This document shows, piece after piece, positions 11,539 to 22,175 of a DNA stretch of 64,000 nt. The translations under genes were made by a program, and so were the position numbers. Each line of letters starts with the position of its first letter. Within the stretch, counting starts at the first letter, position 1. Source of the stretch: Sanguinoderma infundibulare (taxonomy: Eukaryota; Basidiomycota; Agaricomycetes; Polyporales; Polyporaceae); assembly GCA_032821775.1 (NCBI GenBank), contig JAVLRN010000018.1, positions 186,001-250,000 on the forward strand. The letters are read 5' to 3'. The notes under the pieces were generated by a model. The model saw only the letters and a list, made by a program, of their open reading frames with translations. It was not told the origin of the DNA and made no database searches.

Positions 11539-12525
11539 CTAGGAGACCTTGGGCGGGTGGCCCGCGCTGAGGCCCACGACTCCCTTCGACGTCCATTCCA
11601 GAGATGACCCCCAGAACAGATTTGCGTGTTGACCGAGGAGCTCGTTGAAGCTTGAGGAGAATAGCTCGAGCGACGCTTTGGGTGTTAATCTCCTCGACGA
11701 TGACATGAATCTGCGGCATGCGAGCAATGACTACCACTCTGTAAGCAGCAACAAAGACGCAAAGAAGCAAGATGTACTTACGTTCGGCCTCGTCATCCAC
11801 CTGCTTGCGTAACCTCGCATCTTCTGCTCGAATCCACTTCTTGCGCTCCTCGGGTGCACGGGCCACCTTGCGAGACTGTCCGGGTCAGTACGACTTGACT
11901 CAGTGACTAGGCGCAGGTTGTGTCGGATTTCGGGAGGCGCATGGGATCCGTAGAGGGTGTCCATGATGCCTTGGCTACATCAGCCAACGAAGACACCTCC
12001 CTGAGCTACAGCACATCGTCAGCACGACCTGACAAGACGAAAGCCGCGCATGTACTCACCATCGCACCCGTGGCATCGACGATAGGACCAACGCTGGCTT
12101 GAGGAGCATCTTGACCTGCCTCTGCGACGATTGCTTCGTACGTCTTGTGCTCAACGCGAGTCTTCGTCTTCTTCCGAGCATCCGTACGGGCTTCATGCGC
12201 CTTTGAGACTTTGCACGTTTTGCGAGCCGTCGCCTTCGAATCCTTTCCATCACTGACAACTTTGCCCTGACGGCGCGCCTCAGCCTTGGACTGCTCGGTC
12301 TTTTCCTTAAAGCGAGATCCATACCTTTCGGCCACAGCTTGCTCTCCACCGGGGTCACGATACCGCCTCCGATCGTGCCCAGACCCTGCCCAGTCTGCCA
12401 ACACATCTTCGCCAGCATGCGTAAACCTAAGGTACCAGAAATCTTGGAGAAGTGCGCATATTCCGCGGCGCTGAGGGGCGTTGTTGAGCGGGGCGTACTG
12501 GTGCTACAGTCCACATTACGGAGGA
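11539..12525 (-). pseudogene. Broken copy of a TFIP11/Ntr1-type G-patch splicing factor
   Basis: Minus-strand pieces line up in order with the tuftelin-interacting/septin-interacting family, a spliceosome-disassembly factor. Seen in order: a G-patch (FSKISGTLGLRMLAKMCWQ, GQGLGTIGGGIVTPVE), FKEKTEQSKAEARRQG, KTRVEHKTYEAIVAEAGQ, VSSLADVAKASWTPSTD, PEIRHNLRLV, then EERKKWIRAEDARLRKQV and, after an intron, IHVIVEEINTQ. The frame is broken at least three times: before FKEKTEQ, between RLV.. and EERKKW (one base missing), and after EEINTQ. Invariant residues are altered (KMGW to KMCW; the usual KLRPKG reads KLWPKG). Both ends of the family protein are missing. Introns remain, so the copy was made at DNA level. 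The intact parent should be elsewhere in the genome. Confidence 0.85.
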
Positions 12526-12635
12526 AGGAGCGTTGCTGACAGGCTGCACCGAAGGCGGTGGGGAAGTCCTCCGCGGCGACCAGCGCAGATGACGGGGATG
12601 CGGAGGACTCAGGAGTGGTGAGGCAAGGGCAGGAT

Positions 12636-12697
12636 TGGGTTGTCCAAGGGAGGCGTCGGGTCGTCCAAGGGAGGTATGGGGTCGTCCAAGGGGGAAA
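12636..12697 (+). repeat. Three imperfect 21-bp tandem repeats
   Basis: Three copies of a unit around GGGTCGTCCAAGGGAGG follow one another just beyond the 5' limit of the broken G-patch gene. Nothing indicates a function; it may mark an insertion or recombination junction. Confidence 0.7.
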
Positions 12698-12855
12698 CGC
12701 GCTTTACGGCATCTATCCACGGGAGCTGCACGCGCCAGATGCCTAATAGGCAGCGAACAGCCCGGAAAGCCCAAACCGCCCGGAAAGCCCGAACCGCCCG
12801 AACCTGAAGGTCCTGTCGTGTACTCTAGTTGTATACTCTACTCTACATCCTTGTC

Positions 12856-14255
12856 ATGGCTGCTCGACGAGGAAAGGCCTACGCGCTCCGAGGACAGCCC
12901 GGCCGTTTCCAGGTCGCTCGCCCTCGACGTGCTAAGGAGAGGCTACCATACGAGTTATGGGTCAAGATATGGGTTATTGCGAGTATTGCTATCGACGCAT
13001 CTCAGAACTGGTGTATTCTAACATGCTGTTTAGGTCAAAGCAGACGTAGACCAAGACTGTAAAAAGTGCCGCCGCTGTCCCCCAGGACTGGGCGACTTTC
13101 CCTCTGGCGAGTTTCCAATGGATGAAGAGCAGCTCCAGGCCTGGCGGAAGAAGGCTCAGTGGGCAGCCAGCTTTGAAGGAGCATACGAGCAATTCGAGGC
13201 GGACTTGTACAAGCGTCCCATTATCTTTTCCTTGGGTGCTTTAGAGTCTCTGCTTAATGTGCGTGCATACATCTGTTTGCATCCCTGCTGATTTCTCATC
13301 CCCTGCAGACACGTACTGTTAGGACCAGTCGCGCCCACTGTGTTCAGGACCTCAACCTCGTTCTCTCACATGAGATGGCTATCCAGTTCAACTGGGATGC
13401 AAACAAAGAAGCATGGTCCTCCTTCTCAAGGCTAAGGACACTCACCCTCGCATACGTCGGATACAGAGACGTTCAACCCCTTTGCTGCTACGGTCCCATT
13501 GCCCCCTATTTGCCACCCTCACTGGCACTCCTGCGACTTCGGCCATACTGCGATGACAAGGTGAGCTCTGGACTTTTTTTTGTGAGGACGTGACTCTGAA
13601 GTGGTTGTCCAAGGAATACCGCTACTTCCAAGACCTCACATATGGAAAGGAGGGCCAGGTATATCTTTTTTTCATGAACAAGAGTGATGGGCCAGACTTA
13701 TGGGCTTCACAGATCGTAGACCGGTGCTTACGATTCTGGCAAAAACCAGAGTGGGCAGCGCAGGTCAAGATCTTTCAGAACATACCCACCATACACATTC
13801 ACGCATCGGTGTACGTTGTGTGGCCTCCCTACTCCGCTACAGCTGCGAAGACGGCGTTCTCCTCATGGACTGGTCAGGTAGAGGGGGGGGGGAAGCTAAC
13901 CACCATCGCAGTCACCTTGTTTCACCCACAGGAGGGGGAGGACATCGAGGTGGCTGTGAAGAGTGTTCGTGGCGACCTCTCTGAAGAGCTGGGTGGTGAC
14001 GCTGAGGTCGTGGTCAATGACGACATGGTCCTAGATGCCGCAAAGCAGTGGGGCTACCTGCCCCTGGAAGCAGAAGACACTGAAGACTTTCTGTCGTCAG
14101 AGTTGCTGGAATATGACTGGACGCGGAGGAACGGCAACTGGGAGGTCAGCTTGGAGGGGGCGGAGGCCGGGCGATGGGGATGGGACTATCTTCGCTTTGC
14201 TTGGGGTGCCGCTTACCAGCTGGACTATCGCACTCGCACAGACTGGGGTGAGTAG
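12856..14255 (+). CDS. F-box-like hypothetical protein, multi-exon
   Basis: A gene model starts at ATG 12856 and reads a basic N-terminus followed by RLPYELWVKIW, which resembles the first helix of an F-box. After an intron the next exon encodes CKKCRRCPPGLGDFPSGEFP. Then come FNWDANKEAWSSFSRLRTLTLAY and a long last exon (RCLRFWQKPEWAAQ, GWDYLRFAWGAAYQLDY) ending at 14255. At least four introns are needed (for example 13258-13308 and 13658-13708). The layout (short F-box-like start, then LRR-free tail with SRLRTLTLAY) is common among expanded fungal F-box-type families that supply substrate receptors to SCF ubiquitin ligases, but the first splice donor (GTTATT) is weak, so the N-terminal join is uncertain. 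Confidence 0.5.
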
Positions 14256-14640
14256 GAAGATGAAGAGCAGGGTGAGGAAGAGGACGCGGAGACAGAAAGT
14301 GGATGCACGTCATGGACGTGGACTTGCGCGCATAGAGTTACGATTTGCTACTCAGTTTCACGCACACAAGATTTTTCGGAATGGCATGGAGCAATTCCTG
14401 AGCAACAATGGTATGGACACAAATGGTATGGACAAAAGTCTTAGTGGCATTCCCGTCCGAAATAATAGTGTGCGATTTGACAAAAGTGTACGTAGTCGTT
14501 ACATGGGTGCGTAGCCGGCGCAAGCGTACCCGTAGTCGTCCCCACCATCCCTGTCCTCCTCGTCCTCCGCCCCGAGATCGTCCTCATCGTCCGAGGACTG
14601 TTCATCCTTCTCCCTGCTACCGTCCTCGTATTCCAACCTT
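14256..14640. other. Intergenic, no gene recognised
   Basis: Short stretch between two convergent genes. It contains a partly repeated motif around GGTATGGACA near 14410-14440. No supportable coding or RNA feature. Confidence 0.4.
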
Positions 14641-15715
14641 TTACCAGACCGTTTCGTTCAGCACCGCGGCCACGCCTTGTCCCCATAGCGCCTGTGCCGC
14701 ACCTGCACCAAAAGGTGAGAACATGTTTTCGATGAGCCGATGTAGAAGCACAGATGAAAGTCTACGAAGACGCACTGGACGGATGGTAGTTATTCCCCCA
14801 GAAGTCGCCCGTGCCCCCGTACGAGGTGTTGTCGACGAACCCGTACGCCGTCGAATCGTCCAAGACCGTGGTGAACACCGCGTTCGAGTCCCAAAGCCAA
14901 GTCCGGACCTTCAGCAAAACGTAAGCCACCGCCGTGCACCACCTCGCCGGTTCATTGACGGAATACGCACTCCAGCGTTCGTAGCGGCGAATGATTGTGC
15001 CCTCTCCGCGAGCTTCGCGTTGAAGCCTGCGATAACAGTCTTCTCAAGAGCCTGCGCGTCAGCGCTCTGAGCCAGCATCTGGGGAAGAGAAATGGTGAGC
15101 TTCTTCATGATGACGTATTGCATCATAACTGACCAGTGGGGACCGGTCGAGAGGCGGAACGTTGATGAAGAGGAAGTTCCTCGCGCCGACATCGCTGCGA
15201 GGACGCGGTCAGCCAACAAAACGAAAGGCCTCACTGACGCTTGTGCATACTACTGCAGGCGGAAGAACGAAACGACTCACAAGCTCCTGAACCTGGCCAA
15301 AGTACGAGTCCAGGAGCACGTCCGAGAACCTGTCCCGTACGTTTAATACATCACCTTCCGCATCGCAACCGTTCACCATGTACTCACGCATCCTGGTCTC
15401 CGCTCTGGTAGTAGCTGTTTCCGATGTCGTTGATCCCGATCCACACCGAGAACAACGCGTTCTTGCTCGTCCACGACGCCGTCGCGGGCTTGTCCGCGAC
15501 CCCGCCGTCCAGGAACTCGTTCACCTGGTCGATCAGCGACAGCACCGTCGCCTCGTATGGCGCGACTAGCGACCGTTGATCGTCGCGCCGCCGTGCGCGT
15601 AGTTGTACGTCAGGATGAGCGAGTTGTTGTACACGGTCGTGTCGACGTCGATCCAGTTCGTGCCGCCGACGGCGGTGTAGCCCGGGTACGGAGGGTTGCC
15701 GAGCGAGTTTCGGTG
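14641..15715 (-). pseudogene. Truncated GDSL acetylesterase of carbohydrate esterase family 16
   Basis: Read on the minus strand from about 15715 to the stop at 14641, exons give NSLGNPPYPGYTAVGGTNW, NYAHGGATING, a frame break, LVAPYEATVLSLIDQVNEF, FSVWIGINDIGNSYY, VLLDSYFGQVQEL, ARNFLFINVPPLDRSPL, AQALEKTVIAGFNAKLAERA style text, TWLWDSNAVF and finally FVDNTSYGGTGDFWGN with NNYHPS. These are blocks III and V of GDSL hydrolases (Asn of GIND, His of NNYHPS). One base appears missing at ATING, producing an in-frame TAG, and I cannot find the N-terminal FGDSYT block with the catalytic serine. CE16 enzymes are secreted and remove acetyl groups from hemicellulose. This copy looks 5'-truncated and frameshifted, with introns kept. 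Confidence 0.85.
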
Positions 15716-16565
15716 AGCTCTAGGAAGAGGGAAGAGCTGGACAAGGTGACGCCGGGCTCGAGCGTCGGGGCCGGGGCCTGCTCCGGCTCGGACTGAGGCG
15801 GAGTCGGCGGACGGTGAGAGAAAGCGGGAGCGGATTTGGGAACGAGTTCTGGCCCTTGTGCTCGTGCTTGTTCTGGGGGTGCAGTCCGGTCGGCGTGAGA
15901 TGTGCAGAAGGCGGATGGGAATTCCGAATGCAGCGGATGGAGAATGTGGAGATCGTCCACCGGGAATTCGGTCTACTCACCAGCGTGATAAAGGTCCGCG
16001 GGCGGGCTCCGGGGGGAGCTAGGGTCACGATCCATCATCCAAGTGAACAAACTGCCATCGCACGTGGGTCAGGGAAGAAGACCCTTGCGGAGCGTCGGAC
16101 TGGTTGCTGTAGCGGGCGCGTGAGGGGAAGAAGCAGCTGAGGGGCGGCAGGGCGGCGCGGTGGGGTGGGGGCGAGAGGGAGGTGTCGCGGGAGTTGGCAG
16201 AGCGTCCCGAGTCGTCGGAGGCTGGTGGTGCGGGAGTGAGAGATAGAGCGGATGCTCGGTGGGGAGGAGGGAGGTACCGAAGAACTCGGTGTGGAGGGAG
16301 TGCGACGGCGCCTTGTGCTCGAGGCGAGTGTGATCACAAGAAAGAGGGAGGCGGAAAGCATTAGAGCTGGAGGAGAAAGCATGGTCGCCGTAGCCATAAC
16401 GGCCCTTGGGGACTCAAACGAGAGAGGGTGCGGTGCGAAGACAGTCACTCCTAGCCGGTCGTGGGCGCCTCTAGTCATCTTCGTTGTCGACGTCCTTCAT
16501 CCTCCAGGCTCTCCCTCGGCGCGGACTTGCACGCTGCTCTTCCCACTTATCCTCGCTCTAGCGGG
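15716..16565. other. Region upstream of two divergent gene fragments
   Basis: No supported gene. A minus-strand frame near 16380 starts with a hydrophobic signal-like run (ALMLSASLFLVITLASS) that could be the lost N-terminus of the CE16 copy, but the catalytic GDS block is absent between it and 15715. Other open frames are compositionally driven shadows. Confidence 0.4.
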
Positions 16566-17502
16566 ATGCCGAGTGACCTTGACAAGTTCGTCATCGTCGT
16601 CTGCAAGCCGATACCCGTTCCGCTCAGTCCTTGACGTGCCCCGGCAGACAAATCGAGCAGCTCCTCCGGTGCGAGCCCATCTCCGAAGAACAAGTCAAGC
16701 GGCTCCGTCTCAAGACCCGCGAGATCCTCATCGAGGAGGCCAATGTGCAGGTGGTCGACTCCCCAGTAACAGTGAGCACATCTCTAGTTAGTCGTGTGCT
16801 GGGACGAACGCGCCAAGTAACACAGGGTTCGAGATGTGTGGGGACATATACGGGCAGTTCTGGGACATGATGGAGCTCTTCAAGGTCGGCGGGCCTTGCC
16901 CAGAGACGAATTACCTGTTCATGGGTACGTGCATAACGCGTCGGACGCGTCTTTGTGCTGAGCTTCGCACCCCAGGCCACTTTGTCGATACAGCGTCCAG
17001 ACGTTCCTCCTCCTGCTTGCCCTCAAAGTCTGCTATCCGGAACGCATGACCCTCGTCCGCGGAAACCACGAGTCAAGGCAAATCACCCAGGTGTATGGCT
17101 TCTTCGACGAGTGTCAAAGAAAGTAAGGGAGCAGCAACGTTTGGAGGTGGTGTTGTGAGGTCTTCTACTACCTTGCGCCGGGTGCCATCGTCGATGGAAG
17201 GGTGTTTTGCGTGCATGGAGGGTTGAGTCCCAGTCTGCAGAGCATCAACCAGGTGAGTTTCATCATACTCGTATTCGACCACCGCGCCCCTGGACCCCTC
17301 AACCCATCGTACGCCCAGATACGCACGATTGACGGGGAGCAGGAGGTGCCGCACGATGGGGCAATCTGCAACCTATGATGGTCAGACCCTGACGGTACGT
17401 CGTGTTCTCTTCCGTCCCTGCATCTCCATCTTGTTTTCCCTTCGGACCCTGACCGATGGTCGATGTGGGGCAGACCTTACCGGTTGGGGGCTCTCCCTGC
17501 GT
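16566..17502 (+). pseudogene. Broken copy of the PP4-type protein phosphatase catalytic subunit
   Basis: Exons spell the PP2A/PP4 family in order: MPSDLDK, intron 16586-16647, [29 protein letters not shown], intron, [27 protein letters not shown], intron, then [72 protein letters not shown] and GWGLS. The match to PP4 ([16 protein letters not shown], TIDxxQEVPHDG) is better than to PP2A. Near 16979 the sequence for GDFVDRGY is partly deleted, removing metal-binding residues and shifting frame. A TGA sits inside the usual CDLLWSDPD (near 17378). The copy stops near 17502, before the PP4 C-terminus, and runs straight into an eIF4G piece. Non-functional, duplicated at DNA level. Confidence 0.87.
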
Positions 17503-18186
17503 AGCTGGCCGAGTTCAACGTCACCGTTGTCTTCCGGAAAGGCGACAAGAGGAAGAGCCGGGAATCGTCCGACAGTCCGACGAACATGTTCTCGATGCTC
17601 AGCGGGAACCCGGAGAATACTGCGGAGGTCACAGGCAAGTCGAGCCGTCTCCCGAGCAGGAAGCGCTTTACTGATCTTGGACCTAGTGGTGCTCCCCAGG
17701 GCAGCGCTCCCCAGCGGAGAAGGCTCCAGCTGCTGCCTCGCACGGTTCCCCTGGACAACAAGTCAGAGTCTACCCCTGCTGCACCTACGGTCAACTCCGA
17801 GGGCGAGGGCGAGGGTGAGGGCGAGGAAGAGCCGTCTGGCACGCCATCGACATCTGAGTCTGAGGCCAAGACGTGTATCATGGAGGACTTGAAGGCGTTC
17901 TTCTCGATTCGTGATCTCGAGGAGGCAGAGGTGTACTTCACGAAGCTCCCGACAGAACACCGACATCTGCTGGTCGACAAGGGCGATCGAGTCGAAGCGG
18001 GCGGACGCTCAGCTCATCGCGGACCTCTTCGGTCTTGCCATCGCTCGAATTCTGTGCTCACCAGCGTCGTTCAAGGAGGGCTTCACGCGGATGGCGGAGG
18101 TTATAGACGATGTCGTCGACGCGCCAAAGGCGTCAGCTGACCTGGTAGGCTTCTTCGAAGCAGGGGTCATTGTGGGGAAAGCTTAA
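17503..18186 (+). pseudogene. Fragment of translation factor eIF4G (MA3 region)
   Basis: Starting at LAEF (17504) the plus strand reads VFRKGDKRKSRESS, NMFSMLSGNPE, PQRRRLQLLPR, an acidic linker of GEGEGEGEEE type, then MEDLKAFFSIRDLEEAEVYF and TKLPTEHRHLLVDK, which is the start of the fungal eIF4G MA3 domain. After an about 11-base loss near 17977 the frame shifts to AIESKRADAQLIADLFG, LCSPASFKEGF, and ends at 18186. eIF4G scaffolds the cap-binding complex; its main part (eIF4E-binding site, MIF4G) is absent here. The fragment directly abuts the PP4 fragment in the same orientation, with what looks like its own intron acceptor (GCGTAG) at the join. It cannot encode a working factor. Confidence 0.87.
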
Positions 18187-18412
18187 ATTTCGGTGTCGGG
18201 ACTCATCGGGGTAGATCTAGTATGACTAGTAGGTATCACAACTGCTCTGTATGTGTACTGGTAGGGTTACAAGCTACGGCCCCATATTGTATGGGCGCCC
18301 CAGGCCTTCCATTTTAGGAAATGTTGGAGGGACCTGCGAATTTCTGAACAGCGCACCCCTCGCAACCTAACGCCCACGCCGCCACTTTTCGGCACCACGT
18401 CGTGCCCTCGCA

Positions 18413-21400
18413 ATGGAGGTAAGTTGTAAGCCGGCCTTATCATGTACTCATATTGACTATACTATATCCAACTGGAACCCAGAGTTACACATTGGACGAA
18501 GAAGAGATTCGTGTTCTTAGGGCGCACCTCAGCAGCTCCCCAGACCTGGCTCACCAGCCAGTTCTGCAACGCCTACTGCATGCTTGGGGAGGGCCCTTAG
18601 GTGCCTAACTTCATTCTAAGAAATATTCTGCACTTATCATTGATCAGACTTAGCCCCTAGGCCTGAGGAGGCGCAGGAGGACGTGTCCATGCAGGTGACG
18701 GCTACGTCAGGCCAGTGTATTCCCCTTTGGCTGACAGAAAGCGCAGGATGTGTTCCAGCAACCTGTGAGTACAGTCTTGCGACTTTTTGCTTTTACTTAG
18801 ACAGCCTGAACTTAGGAACCTGTCGCCCAGCACTCAGCGAGGGGAGAGGTCACCACTGAATTTTCTGGACCCCCTCAACGCGGTACGAAGCACAAGAAGA
18901 ACGACGTATCCAGGACAGGGATCCCTCATACCTCTCTCCCTGGCACTGAGAACGTATGGGCCTCTTCGAACGCTAATCCCAATGCCGCGGCGCAAGTGCC
19001 TGCCCTTCAGGCTAAGGCGACCTCGAGCAACACGAGGAACTCCAAGCCTAGAAGAAGACCACCCTGTGCCCGAGGCGGTGTGGCTTGGGAGCCTCCCATG
19101 AAGAGGACGAGGAGCAATGCAGAAGCCGCCGACAATGAAGAGGAGGATACTGTAAGGGTCAGATGGAACGTGGTGGCGGCGGATGGCGACCGAATCATAC
19201 CTGCACGTGACAAAGAGGCCGACGACACGCTCTTTAAGCTGTTGTCTGGTAAGACTGGTCACCTGGATGACCCTTCATGCCAGCGTTGGGTAAATCGTTT
19301 GGTCGAGGTGGTGGCTGACTGCTCCATGCTGGGTCGCGCCTTCCAGTGTGACACTCTGGAGACTCTCATGCAGCGAGTGCAGGGCATTCAAGGTGTAGGC
19401 AGCGCAGTATCTTTTACCCAGATGATAACCTGCGTTCAGCTGGTGATCAAGGCTGAGAGGTAGGTCTCTGCGTGTGCTATAACTATTACCGGTCTAACGT
19501 CCATACCCTGGTAGCGTCTGTGCTGCCCAGAATATCAAACGGCAGGACTTGCACCATCACCTGCTTCAAGCCTACCCTGGAGCTACTCCACAGGAAGAAG
19601 AATTCGATAAATGGATGGCATGGGGGAGGAAGTACGTCACCCTGGCCGCCGGAGGTACGTGGTACAGGTACCACCTGTTTGTACTTTGTCACAAATCGTT
19701 CTGTTATACAGGATCTGTATATTTTTTGCTTGTGGTCGCAGGACGCAGTCAAATGTCATCGGTCAAACTTCTCCCTCGCAAGAGCATACATGCCCTGAGT
19801 CACTACCTTCGTCAGCCCCAAGGTTAGCGCCCCGTCTTCGCCGTATTTTTTTCCGCTAACTGAGAGGGGCAGGTGCTGGGGATCAAAACCGCGCACTAAT
19901 CTGTGATCGGCTTTTCCCCTTGCTACGGGAGTTTGGCCGTCGAGCTCCTCTCACTTTGGCCAACCTCTTTAGCGCGGAACAGCTTGAGCAAAACTCCCTT
20001 CCAGAGACGATCACGTGCTCCAACCTTCAGCAGAGTGACAGGTTATGGGAGCAAATACCGATGCGGTAAGTACGCCCTCATAACGCTCTGGAATATATCA
20101 AGTGCCTTACTTTCCCATGCAACTAGGGACTTCGTGCCTATCGATAGAGACTGGTCCCTCTGGGATCCTGTTTTTACAGCTCTGTCTCTAGAATCCAGCG
20201 GCCTACCTTGGGTCTCTCAGCCTTTGGCTGGACTGCAAAGGCGCATGCTTCTTCCTGGTCTAGGCAGCTCTCGGGCTTCGTCCAATCAGTCAACGCCGAC
20301 TCTAAGCGAGCTCACACTTCTAACGCCCTCGTCGACCTCTCCTAGTCTATCTATCCCCCCGCTGGCCTTGGACTTCTCTGGTCGAGACCTGCCTGGATTC
20401 GACTTTTCAGACGAGAACGACCTCATCCAAAGGGCGGAGGCTGCTGCCAGTGAGGTCACAGACTTGGAGGCCCTGCCTCCCCTCATTACGGTGCCTGTCG
20501 CTGTGAACCTAGGCCATCCGCACAACAACGTTCCTCTACCGCCAGCGGGTGAGGAACGTATGACATGGACATCGGCAGAACAACAATTCGCTGCCCAAGC
20601 TTACGTCCCAGCTGACCTGGAAGATCTCAAGGCGCAGGTAGGCTTTAGGGTGGTCTAGACCTGTACACGTAACCATTTACCATCTCTGCCTTCTAGCTCG
20701 CAGATAAACTGTTTGACGCTGACGGTGTCAAAGCCAAGGGCCGCTACCTAAGAGTTCCCGAAAGCGTAATTGATAAGTGCGTTCTGTTCCCGCGCATGCC
20801 TGTTTGTTAGTTACTGAACAAACGCAGTCAAAGAGTGGCGTTCACCTCCGTCGACGGCTCCTTGCTGGCGTTCGTCGTTGGCGATATCCCAAAGCGCATT
20901 GCCAACAACCTGGAGAAGAACCTGGAGAGCGCGTTTGCAGCTGTGGAAGCTGACCATCCAGGAAGCGTTCTTCTTCACGTGGAGCATTCAATGCATGACC
21001 AGACCTTTGAGAGTACTCATTGGAACACCTGGGCACGATGTGGTACTCAGGTACGTCTCTGCCTACCTTGCCATGGCACTTAGGGTTTGACGCTATGCCA
21101 ACCCAGGGTGATGACGCGCCAACAGACGTCCATCCACAGCAGATGAAGCGGGCAAAACGCACCAACTATGGCCAATTCGTGCCCTACCCATCCAAGGATA
21201 TTACGTCTCATCCAGAGCTATATCAGAAGTTGAGCCAGGCGTTCTCGGAATTCTTCGGTGAGATGAAACAGCGCGTAAGTATTGTGGGCTTTAAGACCTC
21301 TGCAGTTGAGGCTCTGCGGCTAACTACCTTTGTATACGTCGCAGCTGAGGGCGCACTTCCCTGACCTTGTGGACAAGATCCAGTGCTACGCCAGTGCACT

Positions 21401-21737
21401 TCCAGGATACGAGAGCAGTCCTGCGAAGCCCTTCTCTGGCTTCGTTGTTAATCTCAACGTTTCCACACGCGGTCATCGGGACAGGAAGGACCTCGAAGCA
21501 TGCGTGGTCCTTCCAGTGGGCACCTTCACTGGCAGAGAACTGGCGCTTCAGGAGCTTGGCCTGGTGGTTCCTCTTCGATGCGGAGACTTCATTTTCTTCC
21601 TCTCCCATCGCATCACTCACTTCAATCTTCCCTACTCTGGAACTAGAGCGTCCCTGGTGTGCCATTCTGATAGAGAGGGAATGAAGTGGGTACGCAACTG
21701 CATGGGCTGGGATAACAATGCCTACATGAGAGCTTAG
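18413..21737 (+). CDS. TET/JBP-type 2-oxoglutarate/Fe(II) dioxygenase (basidiomycete, transposon-associated class)
   Basis: A multi-exon gene: exon 1 is only ATGGAG (18413-18418), then 18483-18600, 18648-18693, 18738-18764, 18816-19459 and further exons to the TAG at 21735. The middle has a conserved helical region (RWVNRLVEVVADCSMLGRA, VGSAVSFTQMITCVQLV, EEEFDKWMAWGRKYV). The last exons hold the double-stranded beta-helix core: FSGFVVNLNVSTRGHRDRKD with the HxD iron ligands, GTFTGRELALQELGL, CGDFIFFLSHRITHFNLP with the distal His, and GTRASLVCHS with the 2OG-binding Arg. I found no stop in the assembled frame. TET/JBP enzymes oxidise 5-methylcytosine or thymine in DNA; in mushrooms this family is expanded and linked to KDZ elements. 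Here it lies between two KDZ genes. A non-DNA substrate cannot be ruled out. Confidence 0.78.
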
Positions 21738-22175
21738 CTACCCTTGTAGTTTGTTTATCCCTTTATCCCACTGGACACGTATCATCGCTGTTAATCGAAG
21801 AGGATACTTGAAATGACTGAAAGGGTGAGGGAAGAGAGACGCGTCGCGACGCACGAGGGGAGGCACGTGCTGGAAATTAGATCGGGGAATGCCCGCAACT
21901 CGGCTTTCGGCAACAGACAGGCTAGCGCTTGCTCACTTGTGTACCACGGATACGGTTCTGACATTCATGGTGAGATGGTCTAGCTTTTCTGTGCAAAAAG
22001 GGCTGAATTCAGCGTCAGTGATCCGGAACAGCGGTCTCCACGCAGGTTCGCACAAGCATTCCTCAAGGTTGTCCCCATCCCGCAATGAATCAATCCCCTC
22101 ACCGAACCAGGCTGAGCTAAACGTATAAAGGCATCCCAACTGCGCGGACTCCCATTGTACGCCTTCCATTTCCTC
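21738..22175. other. Intergenic, nothing recognised
   Basis: Spacer between the dioxygenase gene and the next plus-strand gene. Open frames are short and unrelated to anything I know. It should contain the promoter of the following gene. Confidence 0.5.

Noticed and set aside
16035..16478. Signal-peptide-bearing minus ORF as a separate secreted protein
   Set aside because: Only the first 25 residues look meaningful; the remainder is serine/arginine/proline-rich shadow text. It is mentioned only as a possible lost leader of the CE16 copy.
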